From: Todiramphus chloris collaris
Lineage: Eukaryota > Chordata > Aves > Coraciiformes > Alcedinidae
Direction: 5' to 3'
NCBI GenBank assembly: GCA_025345505.1
Contig: JANVCC010009742.1
Coordinates: forward strand, 3,335,637 to 3,399,636
DNA: 64,000 bases
In this document: one piece after another, positions 31,818 through 42,242 of the stretch
Position numbering within the stretch: position 1 is the stretch's first letter
Layout: each line of letters opens with the position of its first letter
The notes under the pieces: model-generated
Database searches by the model: none
What the model was told of the DNA's origin: nothing
The model's input: only the letters and a program-made list of their open reading frames with translations
Program-made: the position numbers and the translations under genes

Positions 31818-32753
31818 ATGTCGGAACCGGTCGCAGAAATACGCACGTTCAATCGCTTCTACACCCACATTATCGGCCTCTTGGATGAGCATCTGACCGA
31901 CAGTCCGTTTTCGCTTCCCGAAGCGCGCATTCTCTATGAACTTGCCAATAATGACACCGTCAAAACGGCTGCCGACCTCTCGCGGATACTCGATATGGAC
32001 ACCGCGCAGATCAGCCGGATACTGGCGCGGTTCAAAGCGCGCCAGCTTGTCTGCAGTACGGTCAGCACCGATCATGCCAAGCTGCGTATTCTCTCGCTGA
32101 CGCCGGAGGGGCAGGCTGCCTTCGCAGCGCTGGACCGAAGCGCAATCGACAGGGCCAATGCGGTGCTTGCGCCGCTCGATACAGCCCGTGTCAGCCGCTT
32201 GACCCAATCCATGCGCGAGATCCGCTCCATACTGGACAATCGATCCGAAACGGTCAGCCCGGCTCCGGCCTACATCTTGCGGGCTCCCAGGGCAGGTGAT
32301 CTTGGCCTGGTCGTTCACAGGCAGGCCTATCTTTACAACAAGGAATACAATCTGGATTGGACGTTTGAAGGTCTGATCGCCGGCATCATGTCCGGGTTCA
32401 TCGCAAACTTCGATCCGGCACGGGAGCAGGCGTGGATTGCCGACCGGAATGGTGAAATTGCCGGGTCGGTCTTTCTCATGCGCACGGACGACCCGCAGGT
32501 CGGCAAATTGCGTATGCTCTATGTGGAACCGTCAGCGCGGGGATTGGGCATCGGCTCGGCGCTTGTTGCCGCCTGCATCGAGCGGGCGCGGGCGGTCGGC
32601 TATCACAAGCTTACCCTCTGGACAAATGACTTTCTGCTTTCGGCCCGGCGCATTTATCAGGACGCGGGATTCAAGCTCATGGAGGAAGAACGGCACCATT
32701 CGTTCGGGCACGACCTTGTCGGCCAGACGTGGACACTTGATCTGCGGGCGTAA
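31818..32753 (+). CDS. MarR-GNAT bifunctional regulator/acetyltransferase
   Basis: A 311-residue fusion. Residues 1-145 are a MarR winged helix (FSLPEARILYELAN; ADLSRILDMDTAQISRILARF). Residues 155-311 are a GNAT acetyltransferase (LRMLYVEPSARGLGIGSALVAACIERA; YQDAGFKL). This architecture is a known family and the acetylated substrate is unknown. A palindromic operator candidate lies directly upstream, which suggests autoregulation. Confidence 0.9.
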   Translation: MSEPVAEIRTFNRFYTHIIGLLDEHLTDSPFSLPEARILYELANNDTVKTAADLSRILDMDTAQISRILARFKARQLVCSTVSTDHAKLRILSLTPEGQAAFAALDRSAIDRANAVLAPLDTARVSRLTQSMREIRSILDNRSETVSPAPAYILRAPRAGDLGLVVHRQAYLYNKEYNLDWTFEGLIAGIMSGFIANFDPAREQAWIADRNGEIAGSVFLMRTDDPQVGKLRMLYVEPSARGLGIGSALVAACIERARAVGYHKLTLWTNDFLLSARRIYQDAGFKLMEEERHHSFGHDLVGQTWTLDLRA

Positions 32754-32765
32754 TGAGTGCTGACC

Positions 32766-33092
32766 CTAGGACTTGACGCGGCGCAGAAGCTCGCGGGCAA
32801 TCTGCAGCACATCCTTTTCGCGGATGCTCACCGTGACATCTTCGACATCGTCGATGGTTTCGCCGGCAACCAGCCGGATCGGGTTATGGCCCTTGGCAAC
32901 AATCATTGTCTGTACCCGGCGCGGAATGGCCGGCAACAGGAAGCGTTTGACGCATTCGACCAAGACCTCGCGCTTGTTGGGTGCCAGCTTGCCGAGTTTT
33001 TCGCGCAGCAGCGCGCCAAACATATTGCCGTCGGCAAAACCAAATTTGCTATCAAGATCAAAGGCATGCAATTGATATTCAAAGTGAGCCAT
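32766..33092 (-). CDS. Hypothetical protein
   Basis: A ~108-residue soluble protein starting MAHFEYQLHAFDLDSKFGFADGN and ending in a basic helix (DVLQIARELLRRVKS), with no clear motif. The start at 33092 is chosen because GAGAG precedes it; an open frame extends upstream to 33269. It converges with the MarR-GNAT gene. I do not recognise a family. Confidence 0.5.
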   Translation of the reverse strand: MAHFEYQLHAFDLDSKFGFADGNMFGALLREKLGKLAPNKREVLVECVKRFLLPAIPRRVQTMIVAKGHNPIRLVAGETIDDVEDVTVSIREKDVLQIARELLRRVKS

Positions 33093-33397
33093 GTTGCTCT
33101 CCCATGGGCGTCCGTCCGTGGTGCCAGATTGCGACGCCTTATCGTTTCCAGAGATATGGTGCGTGACCCGAAGGTTTTCACGTTCTTTTTGCCAATCGAC
33201 ACCAGATATTACAATGAGCCGGAAATCTTGATAATTCAATTGGTCTTTAGACGGGGCTTTCATTGTCACGGCGCGCCGGGTAGGTTACAGGAACTCTATC
33301 TGCGGCGCCGCGCGATGCGGTGCGTTGTAGCGTGAACGGCAGGTGCCGGGCGCGCCTCCGGCAGATCCAAAACGACCCATACAAGGACTACCCCGGT

Positions 33398-33760
33398 TTG
33401 AAACATCTCAATGAATTCGCTGATCGCCGCAAAGCGGCGGCCGAGGCCAAGCAACTGCTTCTCAAAAAGTTCGAAAAAGCACCCAAGCCAACCGACCCGG
33501 AGGTGCAGGCAAAACGCGCAGAACGGGAAGCCATTGCGGCGGCACGTGCGGCACGGCAGGCAGAACGCGAGCGCGTAAAGCAGGAAGAGCGGGACCGCAA
33601 GCTTGCCGAGGCGGCAGCCGTGGCAGAGGCAGCAGAAGCCGCCGCAAAGGCGCTTCAGGCCGAGTCAAGCAACCGGATCGCCCGCGTCATCGCCGATGAG
33701 GCCGAGCGCAAGGCGGAACGCGATCGCCGCTACGCTGCCCGCAAGGCAAGACAGCGCTAA
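33398..33760 (+). CDS. DUF6481-like Ala/Arg/Glu-rich protein
   Basis: A ~120-residue low-complexity, highly charged coiled-coil protein. It begins LKHLNEFADRRKAAAEAKQ and continues with Ala-Glu-Arg repeats, the pattern of DUF6481 proteins of alphaproteobacteria. The TTG at 33398, with AAGGA 10 bp upstream, places the start at the family N-terminus. Function unknown. Confidence 0.65.
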   Translation: MKHLNEFADRRKAAAEAKQLLLKKFEKAPKPTDPEVQAKRAEREAIAAARAARQAERERVKQEERDRKLAEAAAVAEAAEAAAKALQAESSNRIARVIADEAERKAERDRRYAARKARQR

Positions 33761-33787
33761 CGGCTTTTTACTCCAAGGGTTCTGACC

Positions 33788-34300
33788 CTAGTTGCTGTAG
33801 GCGCCCAGATAATCCAGCTTGCCGATGGGAACCCCATTGTGCCGCAGGATGTCATGGGCGGTGGTGACGTGGAAAAAGAAGTTCGGCAGCGCGAACTGCA
33901 GCATGTAGTCATGGCCGCCCAGATGCGCCTTGTGCGGACCAAAGCTCAGGGTAACCTCGCGGCCTTCGCTGTCATCGAGCACTGATGTGTCCAGGCCTTC
34001 CAGAAAGGCCACGGTCTTGTCTATCCGCGCCTTCAGATCGGCAAAGCTCACTTCATCGTCGGGAAAGCTTGGCACTTTGACATCGGTCAGGCGGGCAATG
34101 GTCGCCTTGGACGTGTCGCTGGCCCGTTGGATCTGCCCCGAAAAGGGCAGCATGTCGGGGGCCAGGCGCGCGCTGACAAGCACGGAAGGGTCGATCTTCT
34201 TTTCCTGCGCATAGGCTTCGGCCTTGGCAATCAGCGCCGAAACGATCGAAAACCCGCGGATAAAGACCGGGACTGAAATCTGGTACATGGAAAGCGGCAT
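33788..34300 (-). CDS. DUF1993 family protein
   Basis: A 170-residue protein that begins MYQISVPVFIRGFSIVSALIAKAEAYA and contains FPDDEVSFADLKARIDKT, the histidine-bearing LGGHDYMLQFALPNFFFHVTTAHDILRHNGVPIGK, and the typical end YLGAY. This is the DUF1993 pattern, related to DinB-like four-helix metal proteins; function unknown. The ATG at 34300 has GGAAGGA upstream. Confidence 0.9.
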   Translation of the reverse strand: MPLSMYQISVPVFIRGFSIVSALIAKAEAYAQEKKIDPSVLVSARLAPDMLPFSGQIQRASDTSKATIARLTDVKVPSFPDDEVSFADLKARIDKTVAFLEGLDTSVLDDSEGREVTLSFGPHKAHLGGHDYMLQFALPNFFFHVTTAHDILRHNGVPIGKLDYLGAYSN

Positions 34301-34367
34301 GGGTGTTCCTTCCGGGAGCATGCTTGTTTAAGCAGTTGCGCTTTCCGATTCCGGAACAGCAACCGCA

Positions 34368-35450
34368 TCAGGCAAATATATGCGGCTCGCCAAGGACTTC
34401 AATGCGCACATGATCCCCGGTTGCAGGAAGATTGACCGCGGAACACTTTATCTGCACCGGCGCGGCCCTCTGGCCGTTGCAAGAACCGTGGTCTCCCATG
34501 ATGGCAAGCGTCACTGTGCACACCGCCCCGCCAAATTCGATGTCAACGACCCTGCCATAACCGGCATTCTCGTCAGGGGCAGCCACGGCGTCGCTCTCGG
34601 TGACGGAGACTAGTTTCAGCTGTTCGGGGCGCAGCATGATTTCCGCTGTGCCCAGCCGTTCGGCTGTCTGCGCCTTCAACCGGCCAAACGCGCAATCGAT
34701 CCAGCCGTTGCCGATCTGCGCCGGCAGCAGAATTGCATCGCCAAGAAACGAGGCCGTCGTGCGGTCCGACGGGTTCAGATAGAGCGAGCGCGGCGGTCCG
34801 GCCTGAACCAGTTTGCCCTGCCGCATCACGGCGACCTGATCGGCAAAGGACAGGGCCTCCGCCTGATCGTGGGTGACCAGAATGGTGGTAATGCCGGCTT
34901 TTTTCAGAACCGCAGCAACAGCCTTGCGCATGTTTTCGCGCAGACCGGTGTCGAGCGCGGAAAACGGCTCGTCCAGCAGCATCAGTTTGGGCTGGCGTGC
35001 CAAAGCCCGGGCAAGCGAGACCCGTTGCTGCTGTCCACCGGAAAGCTGATGCGGCCGGCGGTTCAGCATGATGGGGTCGAGCTCGACCATATCCATGAGG
35101 GCAAGGATGCGCTGGCTGCGGTCGGGACTACGCTTGTCCAGGCCAAAGCCGATATTGTCGGCGACGGTCAGGTGCGGGAAAAGCGAGCCATCCTGCGTCA
35201 CGAACCCGACACTGCGGCGATGCGCCGGAACGATCGCCGCACCCTCGGCCAATACATCGCCATTCAGTGTCACCTGGCCGCTGTCCGGGGCTTCAAACCC
35301 GCCAATGAGGCGCAGCAGAGTGGTCTTGCCCGATCCCGATGGTCCGACAACCGCCGTACGGCTGCCTGCTGCGACTGACAGCGTGACGTCATCGACGGCG
35401 GTGGTGACACCGTATCGTTTTGTTACACCGCGAATGTCGAGAAAGGTCAT
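34368..35450 (-). CDS. fbpC: Fe3+ ABC transporter ATP-binding protein
   Basis: A 360-residue ABC ATPase with Walker [17 protein letters not shown], signature [16 protein letters not shown] and Walker [15 protein letters not shown]-terminal TOBE-like regulatory extension follows ([12 protein letters not shown]). It matches FbpC/AfuC ferric iron importers. Its start overlaps the permease stop by 4 bp. Last gene of a fbpA-fbpB-fbpC operon read on the - strand. Confidence 0.88.
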   Translation of the reverse strand: MTFLDIRGVTKRYGVTTAVDDVTLSVAAGSRTAVVGPSGSGKTTLLRLIGGFEAPDSGQVTLNGDVLAEGAAIVPAHRRSVGFVTQDGSLFPHLTVADNIGFGLDKRSPDRSQRILALMDMVELDPIMLNRRPHQLSGGQQQRVSLARALARQPKLMLLDEPFSALDTGLRENMRKAVAAVLKKAGITTILVTHDQAEALSFADQVAVMRQGKLVQAGPPRSLYLNPSDRTTASFLGDAILLPAQIGNGWIDCAFGRLKAQTAERLGTAEIMLRPEQLKLVSVTESDAVAAPDENAGYGRVVDIEFGGAVCTVTLAIMGDHGSCNGQRAAPVQIKCSAVNLPATGDHVRIEVLGEPHIFA

Positions 35451-37048
35451 CGTCCAATAATCCGTTTCGATTGGGCATGCAGCAGGAGCGTGAGGGGCAG
35501 GGACAGCACCACCATCATCAGTGCATAGGGCGCGGCAGCCGCATAATCAATCTCGCTGGTCAACGACCAGAATTCCGTCGCCAATGTTCGCGTGCCATTG
35601 GGCGCAAGCATCAGCGTGGCCGTCAATTCATTGGTAATGCCGAGCGCCACCAATGCGACGCTGGCGGCGGCGCCGGGCGCAGCCAGCCGCATGGTAATGC
35701 GCGTGACCGCCTGCACCGGCGTGCGCCCAAGCGCCATGGCGGCCCGCTCCAGTTCGACAGGCGCCTGCGCGATGCTGGCCCGCAGTCCGACGAGGGCGCG
35801 CGGCAGGAAAAGCAGACCGTAGGCGAGCAGCAGCGTCGCGGCGGTCTGGTAAAGCGGCAGGACAACACGCACCGTGATGGTCACAAGTGCCAGCGCGACC
35901 ACGACCCCGGGCAGGGAGCCGACATAATAATGGCAGGCCTCGAGGGCCCGCTGCATGCGGCTGGGAGCCCGCACCGAAAGCCAAGCCATGGGGGTCGCTG
36001 CGACGGTGGCCAGCAAGGCCCCGGCAACAGCCAGCAGCAGTGTTGTCCCGAAGGCAGTGCCGATTTCGTTCAGCTTCCACACCGACGTGCCGCCGGCAAT
36101 CAGCCAGCGGCCAAGGGTGACGAATGGAACGCCCAGCGCCAGCGCCGTGGTTGCCAGCGGAATGAGCAGGCAGGGCAGGGCAAGCCAGCCCAGCCGGTAT
36201 TTTGTGATCGGGCGCGCCGATCCCGAGCCGACACGCGCATAACGTTCATTGCCGCGGATCAACGCTTCGAGTGCCAGCAAACCGGCGCAGCACAGCACCA
36301 GAACACCGGCCAGCATGTTGGCGGCAGGACCGTTGAAGGTCGACTGGAACTGGTCAACGATGGCTGTCGCGAAGGTATCGAAGCGGATCATGACGAAAAG
36401 GCCGTATTCCGCCAGAAGATGCAGGCCGATCAGCAGGGAGCCGCCGCAAATGGCAAAACGCAGCTGCGGCAGGAGCACCCGGAAGAAGACCCGCCACGGA
36501 CCGAGGCCAAGCGATGCGCCGACATCTTCCATGGCCGGATCGACGCGCCGCATCTGCGCCGCGACCGGAAGATAGAGAAACGGGAAATAAGCCAGAACGG
36601 AAACCAGCACGCCGCCGAACAGGCCATGCAGGCTGGGGGCCATGCTGATCCAGGCATAACTGTGGACAAATGCCGGGACGGCAAGCGGCGCAACCGCGAG
36701 CCACGCCCACAGGCGGGCGCCGGGCAGGTCGGTGCGCTCGGTCAGCCAGGCAAGGCTGACCGCCAGAACGATGGAAAGCGGGATTGTCCAGACTTCCAGC
36801 AGCACCGTATTGATCAGCAGTTCACCGACGCGGGCGCGGAACACCAGGGTGACGACCGTATCCCAGCCGGTCTGGATGGTCACCCAGATGACGAAACCGA
36901 GCGGCAGAAGGCTGAGCAGGGCAACAAGCCCGGCGAGGCCGAAAACGGATAAAAACGGCAGGCGACGCACGGCATGATGCGGGACCAAGGCCAGCTGCGC
37001 TGCAGCTGCATTGGGACGTTGGCCGTTTATTGATCCGGTAGACAACAA
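35447..37048 (-). CDS. fbpB: Fe3+ ABC transporter permease (two-domain)
   Basis: A ~533-residue permease with about twelve helices and two inner-membrane component loops ([23 protein letters not shown] and [22 protein letters not shown]), the duplicated design of FbpB. The start is uncertain: a TTG at 37048 is used, and other in-frame starts exist within the first 30 codons. A 150-bp gap with a small hairpin separates it from fbpA. Confidence 0.88.
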   Translation of the reverse strand: MLSTGSINGQRPNAAAAQLALVPHHAVRRLPFLSVFGLAGLVALLSLLPLGFVIWVTIQTGWDTVVTLVFRARVGELLINTVLLEVWTIPLSIVLAVSLAWLTERTDLPGARLWAWLAVAPLAVPAFVHSYAWISMAPSLHGLFGGVLVSVLAYFPFLYLPVAAQMRRVDPAMEDVGASLGLGPWRVFFRVLLPQLRFAICGGSLLIGLHLLAEYGLFVMIRFDTFATAIVDQFQSTFNGPAANMLAGVLVLCCAGLLALEALIRGNERYARVGSGSARPITKYRLGWLALPCLLIPLATTALALGVPFVTLGRWLIAGGTSVWKLNEIGTAFGTTLLLAVAGALLATVAATPMAWLSVRAPSRMQRALEACHYYVGSLPGVVVALALVTITVRVVLPLYQTAATLLLAYGLLFLPRALVGLRASIAQAPVELERAAMALGRTPVQAVTRITMRLAAPGAAASVALVALGITNELTATLMLAPNGTRTLATEFWSLTSEIDYAAAAPYALMMVVLSLPLTLLLHAQSKRIIGR

Positions 37049-37176
37049 TTCACATTTGCTTTCATATGCACGAACACCCGCCGGCGGCCAGATTGGCCTT
37101 CATACCCGAAGGGGAATCGAACAACACCCCCTGCAAGATCAAATGTCTGTGCAGGAGGTGTCCAGAGTTATTTCAT

Positions 37177-37192
37177 TGCCGGCTAACCGGCA
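37177..37192. other. Intercistronic hairpin between fbpA and fbpB
   Basis: Short perfect stem TGCCGG / CCGGCA with a 4-nt loop, 7 bp after the fbpA stop and without a T run. Such stems often protect the 3' end of binding-protein mRNA and let the binding protein exceed the permease. Confidence 0.45.
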
Positions 37193-37198
37193 TTGTGG

Positions 37199-38209
37199 TT
37201 ACAGCAGGCCCGCTGCCGTCATCAGGTCCGTCACCTTCTTGCTGTTCAGCTTCGAAGGTTCGACCTTCGGCGCCTGCAGATCGGCCAGAGGCACCAGAGC
37301 GGCATTGGATGCCGCATCCTTGCCAACGGCATATTCGAAGGAATCCCCATCCTTCAAGATTGCCTGGCCAGCCTTGCCGGTGACCCACTTCAGGAACGCC
37401 TGGGCATCTTCCTTGTGCTTGCTCGAAGCCAGAACACCGCCGCCGGAAATGCTGACGAATGCGCCCGGATCCTCATGCTTGAAGTAGTGCAGGGACACGT
37501 TCTTGGTGTTTTCGCCGGTTTTGGCCTTATCGCCGAAATAGTAATAGTGATAAATCACCGCGCCTTCGATTTCTCCGGCATTGACGGCCTTCATGGCAAC
37601 GCTGTTGCCCTTATAGGCGGTCGCATTTTCCTTGAGTGCCTTCAACCACTTGGCTGTGGTTTCCTCGCCCTTGAGTTCCAGAAGCGCGCTGACGATTGCC
37701 TGGAAATCCGCGCCAGCCGGTGCGGCGCCCCAGCGGCCCTTCCAGCTTGCATCGGCAAGGTCGAGCAGCGACTTCGGCAGCTTGTCTTCCGTCAGCTTGT
37801 TCTTGTCATAGGCGAACACGGTGGAACGGGCGGCAACGCCGGTCCAGCGGCCATGTTCCGGGCGGTAATTGGCCGGCACCTGATCGAGCACTGCCTTGTC
37901 GAGCGGTGCGAACAGCTTGGCATTGTCGACCAGAACCACTCCCGGGGAATTCTCCGTCAGGAATGCGTCAGCCGGGGAAGCAGCGCCTTCCTGCACGATC
38001 TGGTTGGCCAGTTCCATGTCCTTGCCGTTGCGGATCGTCACCTTGATGCCGGTTTCCTTGGTGAACCCGTCGGCCCACGCCTTGGTCAGGCTTTCATGCT
38101 GCGCATTATAAACAACGATGCCATCGGCGTTCTGCGCCATTGCCGGCGCGGCGATCAAGGCAACAGCGAGCGCCGCGGCACTTGCAAAAGTCGGAAAGTT
38201 GATTTTCAT
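37199..38209 (-). CDS. fbpA: Fe3+ ABC transporter periplasmic binding protein
   Basis: A 336-residue periplasmic protein with a signal peptide (FASAAALAVALIAAPAMAQ). The mature domain starts DGIVVYNAQHESLTKAWADGF, and the C-terminal lobe has the paired tyrosines of the FbpA iron site (AVIYHYYYFGDK). GRWTGVAARSTVFAYDKN fits family 1 iron-binding proteins. The ATG at 38209 is preceded by AAGAGG. First gene of the - strand fbpABC operon. Confidence 0.9.
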   Translation of the reverse strand: MKINFPTFASAAALAVALIAAPAMAQNADGIVVYNAQHESLTKAWADGFTKETGIKVTIRNGKDMELANQIVQEGAASPADAFLTENSPGVVLVDNAKLFAPLDKAVLDQVPANYRPEHGRWTGVAARSTVFAYDKNKLTEDKLPKSLLDLADASWKGRWGAAPAGADFQAIVSALLELKGEETTAKWLKALKENATAYKGNSVAMKAVNAGEIEGAVIYHYYYFGDKAKTGENTKNVSLHYFKHEDPGAFVSISGGGVLASSKHKEDAQAFLKWVTGKAGQAILKDGDSFEYAVGKDAASNAALVPLADLQAPKVEPSKLNSKKVTDLMTAAGLL

Positions 38210-38494
38210 GAAAACCTCTTTGATTTGTATGGCTTGCAGAGCAAATTTCGGTTGCGCCAGCAATGGACCCCGGAACAAGTGAGCCATACAAAACATGAGC
38301 GGTCTGGTCAACAAAAAATGGTTGGCGTTTATAACCCAAAATGCCTATCACAAAATAGTTATCACCCGCATTGTCGGGTGTGATTTGCGTTCCGGCGCAA
38401 AGAGGAATCTACTCGTTTTGTCCGCGATTTTGGCGTGCCTCAGGCACGGCAGTGCGGCATTGAAAAACTTTCAGTCATATCCAGGGAGTGTGTC

Positions 38495-38788
38495 ATGCCT
38501 TTTTCAAGCAGGGACCAACGCATTCACTCCACGACGGATTGGGACATCATGCAGCAGGCCCATGACCGGGCTTCCAAAATGCTCGATCGCTGCCCGAAAA
38601 CCCACGCTCGCTGCAACCAGCTCGCCCGGATTGTCATTGCGATCTACGAAAGCGGTGTGCGCGATGTGGATGAGTTGGCCGTCATGGCGGCAAATCGCGA
38701 ACTGAACGTCTTGGCGGAGAGAGGACATTTTCAAAAGCCGTTCCGCTTCACGCCAGCCGACGAACGCCCGCAAATACTGCATTCGTGA
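38495..38788 (+). CDS. Small hypothetical protein
   Basis: A 97-residue soluble protein (MPFSSRDQRIHSTTDWDIM; QLARIVIAIYESGVRDVDEL) with a good ribosome binding site (CCAGGGAG, 6 bp). It resembles small conserved rhizobial hypotheticals with no known function. It converges on the microcin exporter gene with a 24-bp gap. Confidence 0.6.
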   Translation: MPFSSRDQRIHSTTDWDIMQQAHDRASKMLDRCPKTHARCNQLARIVIAIYESGVRDVDELAVMAANRELNVLAERGHFQKPFRFTPADERPQILHS

Positions 38789-38812
38789 GAGCGTATCTCT
38801 TGTGATCGCGCT

Positions 38813-40930
38813 TCAGGATATGGCTTCCTCGATTATGCCGTTCTGAATTCTGATTGTTCTATGCGCAAGAGCGATGCTTGATTGCCGGTGCACCACAATA
38901 ATTCGCGTTATGGCAAGGCTGGCCAGTGCGCCGTTGATCTTTTTCTCATTGTCTTCGTCAAGATGGCTGGTCGCCTCATCGAGAAACAGGATTTTTGGCT
39001 GGCGGTAAAGCGCGCGCGCCAGAAAAATCCGCTGTCTTTGGCCGCCGGACAGTGCGCTGCCCATATCGCCGACGAGTGTCTCGTAGGCCATAGGCATACG
39101 GTTTATCTCGTCGTCGATGGCCGCAAGTCGTGCGCATTGGCATACCCGCTCGCTATCGTGTTCCGGATCGAAAGCGGAAATATTTTCGGCGATCGTACCG
39201 GCGAAAAGCCGGTCATCCTGCAGAACACAAGCAACCGCTTTGCGATAGTAAGATGCGCCGAGGCGGTTGATATCCTGTCCATCGATCGACAAATGGCCAT
39301 CCTGAATCACCAGCAATCCCGCCAGGAGCTTCATGAGCGTGGTTTTGCCTGCGCCGGATGGACCCGTCAGAGCAATGATTTCTCCCGGATTGATGGTGAG
39401 ATTGATATTCGTCAGAACAGGCGGGTCACCATCACTATAACAAAAGGTCAAATCCCTGACTTCCAATCTGCCCTGCAACCGCGACATGTCCCGCTCACCC
39501 CACACGGCGCCGGTTGCCTCCTCGGGGGTGCCCAGGGCGATATCGGCAAGGCGTTCGGCGTGCATACCGAGCATGTTGAGCCGGACGGCCAGACCGATGA
39601 GCGCAGACACCCGCCCGGTGAACTGGTCCTTGTAGGCAAGGAAAGCAATGAGCATACCGATGGTCATGGCTCCGTCCATGACGGCCGAAGCTCCCAGCCA
39701 GAGCATGATGATGCGGTCAAAACCATCAAGGAGATCGCTTGTCGTACCAAAAACCAGATCGAGTTTCCGGATGCGCAGGTCCGCATTGATCGATTCGACC
39801 ATCAGGTTAAGCCATGCTCCGCGCCGTCGTTCAAACAGATCGAGCGCCTTGAGGCTGGCAATGCCCCGAATGGATTCCAGAAAGTGTGAATCCTCTTTGG
39901 CTCCCTGCACGATGGCTGCCTCGTTGGCTGCCCGATAGGCCGGGTAGGAGACGACGCGAATGAGGGTCTGGATCGCCAGCGTGGCGACAGCGACCCATGT
40001 CAGCCAGCCGCCATAGATCAGCATCAGGCTCAGCGAGCCCGCAACAACCGTGACATCGAGGACAGCCGCAACGATGTCCGTGGTCAGCGCCGACTGAATG
40101 GGAACGAGCGAGGAAAAGCGCGACACGACATCGCCGATATGACGCTTTTCGAAATAGGACAAGGGAAGGCGCAGCAGGTGATCGAACAGTCCGGTTGTCC
40201 ATTGCAGGTTGAGACTGGTGCCCAAGACAAGTCCGGCCCAGCCGCGTGCAATCCCGATCATCGTCTGGAGCAGCAGGAACAGGCATAGGCCAATCGCGAT
40301 GGTGATGAGCAGATCGTGATCGGCCGAGACGACAACCTGATCGATAATGATTTGCGAACCCACCGGGCTGAGGAGCGCAAAAACCTCCAGGCAGAGCGAC
40401 AGCAGAAAAAGCTGGGTCAGCGCGCGCTTGAGGCCGGCGACATTGCGGAACAGATCGCTCAGGCGAATGCGTTCTCTTTCGACTTTTTTCGCAAAGCCGC
40501 CGGTCGGCAACAACTCCAGCGCGACGCCGGTGAAATGGGCCGAGGCCTGGCCGAACGTGAGAGAGCGTCGCCCGAGCGCAGGGTCGTGGACGACGATCCC
40601 CTTTGCCGTTGTCTTCGCCAGGACAACAAAGTGGGAGAAATCCCAATGCAGAATGCAGGGCAGGCGCAGATCGGCAAAATCTGCAACATCGAGACGAATG
40701 GCCCTGCTGGCAAACCCGAGCTTTGTCGCAATACGCATCAAGGACGTCAGCGCCGTGCCCTTGATGGAAGCCGCGTGCCGGCGGCGAAGGACGCCAATAT
40801 CCACTCGGTTGCCGTGAAAACCGCAGATCATGGCGAGACAGGCAAGGCCGCATTCGGCCACTTCCGTTTGCAGGATGACCGGCAAGCGATGCCTGAAGCC
40901 GAATGACACCCTATTGAGCACCGGATTCAT
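38813..40930 (-). CDS. C39-peptidase ABC exporter of a double-glycine peptide (CvaB/RaxB type)
   Basis: A ~705-residue peptidase-containing ABC transporter. The N-terminal C39 peptidase has Gln21, catalytic Cys27 (QTEVAECGLAC), His100 (DFSHFVVL) and Asp116 (VHDPALG), all intact, so it should cleave double-glycine leaders. The membrane domain follows (PVGSQIIIDQVVV onwards). The ATPase has GPSGAGKTTLMKLLAG, LSGGQRQRIFLARAL and ILFLDEATSHLDED. It overlaps the HlyD gene by 20 bp and is the last gene of an operon with a matching precursor peptide (42758-43144). Confidence 0.93.
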   Translation of the reverse strand: MNPVLNRVSFGFRHRLPVILQTEVAECGLACLAMICGFHGNRVDIGVLRRRHAASIKGTALTSLMRIATKLGFASRAIRLDVADFADLRLPCILHWDFSHFVVLAKTTAKGIVVHDPALGRRSLTFGQASAHFTGVALELLPTGGFAKKVERERIRLSDLFRNVAGLKRALTQLFLLSLCLEVFALLSPVGSQIIIDQVVVSADHDLLITIAIGLCLFLLLQTMIGIARGWAGLVLGTSLNLQWTTGLFDHLLRLPLSYFEKRHIGDVVSRFSSLVPIQSALTTDIVAAVLDVTVVAGSLSLMLIYGGWLTWVAVATLAIQTLIRVVSYPAYRAANEAAIVQGAKEDSHFLESIRGIASLKALDLFERRRGAWLNLMVESINADLRIRKLDLVFGTTSDLLDGFDRIIMLWLGASAVMDGAMTIGMLIAFLAYKDQFTGRVSALIGLAVRLNMLGMHAERLADIALGTPEEATGAVWGERDMSRLQGRLEVRDLTFCYSDGDPPVLTNINLTINPGEIIALTGPSGAGKTTLMKLLAGLLVIQDGHLSIDGQDINRLGASYYRKAVACVLQDDRLFAGTIAENISAFDPEHDSERVCQCARLAAIDDEINRMPMAYETLVGDMGSALSGGQRQRIFLARALYRQPKILFLDEATSHLDEDNEKKINGALASLAITRIIVVHRQSSIALAHRTIRIQNGIIEEAIS

Positions 40931-42242
40931 TTCTTGTGCTTGATCCCGGCCCGCCGCCAATGCCGCCGCTCAGGCTGTAGAGCGGCTCCAATATCCATTC
41001 ATACAGCTTTCTGGTTTCCAGAAAGACATCGGCTTCGACGTCCATGCCGACCTGCAATGGTTCACGTTTGCCATAGGCAAGCACGGTGTCCTGCTCCGGC
41101 TTGGCGGAAACCCGATAAAAGCCGCTGGGCGGCTGTTTTCCCGCGATTTGCCCGCCGGCAATGCCTTCGCCGTCCGTTGCGCGCAACGCGACGCGGGAAA
41201 TCTCTGCAATGATCGCGGGATACTGGCCGAACTTCTGATAGGGAAACGGCGCGTAGCGCAGAAGCACAGGCGATCCCTGTCTGATAAAACCGATTGCCGC
41301 GCTTGAGGCAAAAAAGTGAATTTCCAGATGTCCCGATGCCGGCAATATGGACAAAAGCGGTGTGCCTGCGCCAACCGTCTGCCCCGACTGGACAAGCACG
41401 GCTGTCACCGTGCCATCCTGTGGCGCCGTCACCAATATTTCCCGGTTGCGCTCCATATCTGCGCTCTGTTGATCAAGAGCCGATATTTGTCGCCGCAACC
41501 CGCCGATGGCGGATGCCGCCTCATGATCGAAGCCCCTGAGCTTGGAACGGATCTCCTGCAATTTGGACTGCAGCTGGATGGTGTCCCGGCGCAGGTTTTC
41601 CAGCAGTGCGCGCTGCCCCATGTAACTTTCCCGCCGCACCTCGAATTCCCGTTGTGCAACAATGCCTTTCTCAACGACGCCTTCCAGCCTGTCGGCGAAT
41701 TGCTTCAGGGTTTCCGCATAGGTGGCCGTTACGGATATCTGTGCCGCAACCTGGGCAATCTCCCGCTCGAGCGCAGCCGCCTGCTTTTGCAGATTGTCCC
41801 TTTGTTCCTTGTCCAGTTCAACGCGGCGCGCAATCTCCACCTGCAGTTCGTTTCGCTGCAGGCGGATCTGGCCGATGATGGCGGCATAGGTGTTTCCATC
41901 GGAGGTCGTACTATCGGTGCTCAATACATACAGGCGGTCGCCTTTATGCACGGGCTGCCCCTCGCTGGCTGAGGTTTCGACAACCCGTCCGGCTTGCGGA
42001 GCAATCAAACGCACGACGCCGACGCTGGTCTGCACCGTGCCGGTGAGGCGGACCCTGCGCGTGTATTCGCCAAATGCCACGAACATGCCGATCATTGCGA
42101 CCGAAGCCACCGCACACCCCGTCGCCACTGTTGCGGATATCGGTCGCAATAATTGCGGGCGGCCGAACCATTTGTGCTTGCGGCCGTCAATGGCTTCCTG
42201 ACGAAAAAGCGCAAGATTTGCGCTCTCATTCGCGGGGGGCAC
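40911..42242 (-). CDS. HlyD/CvaA-type periplasmic adaptor of the microcin exporter
   Basis: A ~443-residue membrane fusion protein: short cytosolic start, one helix (SATVATGCAVASVAMIGMFVAF), a lipoyl half (RLTGTVQTSVGVVRLIAPQAGRVV), a long coiled coil (about residues 100-250), then the second lipoyl half and beta-barrel (VTAPQDGTVTAVLVQSGQTV). It links the ABC exporter to an outer-membrane TolC. I take the GTG at 42242, which overlaps the end of the upstream PrsW-like gene; that start has no strong ribosome binding site and is the least certain part. Confidence 0.88.
   Translation of the reverse strand: MPPANESANLALFRQEAIDGRKHKWFGRPQLLRPISATVATGCAVASVAMIGMFVAFGEYTRRVRLTGTVQTSVGVVRLIAPQAGRVVETSASEGQPVHKGDRLYVLSTDSTTSDGNTYAAIIGQIRLQRNELQVEIARRVELDKEQRDNLQKQAAALEREIAQVAAQISVTATYAETLKQFADRLEGVVEKGIVAQREFEVRRESYMGQRALLENLRRDTIQLQSKLQEIRSKLRGFDHEAASAIGGLRRQISALDQQSADMERNREILVTAPQDGTVTAVLVQSGQTVGAGTPLLSILPASGHLEIHFFASSAAIGFIRQGSPVLLRYAPFPYQKFGQYPAIIAEISRVALRATDGEGIAGGQIAGKQPPSGFYRVSAKPEQDTVLAYGKREPLQVGMDVEADVFLETRKLYEWILEPLYSLSGGIGGGPGSSTRNESGAQ

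Noticed and set aside
41890-42201. + strand open frames inside the microcin exporter genes
   Set aside because: Shadows of the HlyD and ABC exporter genes in the opposite strand.
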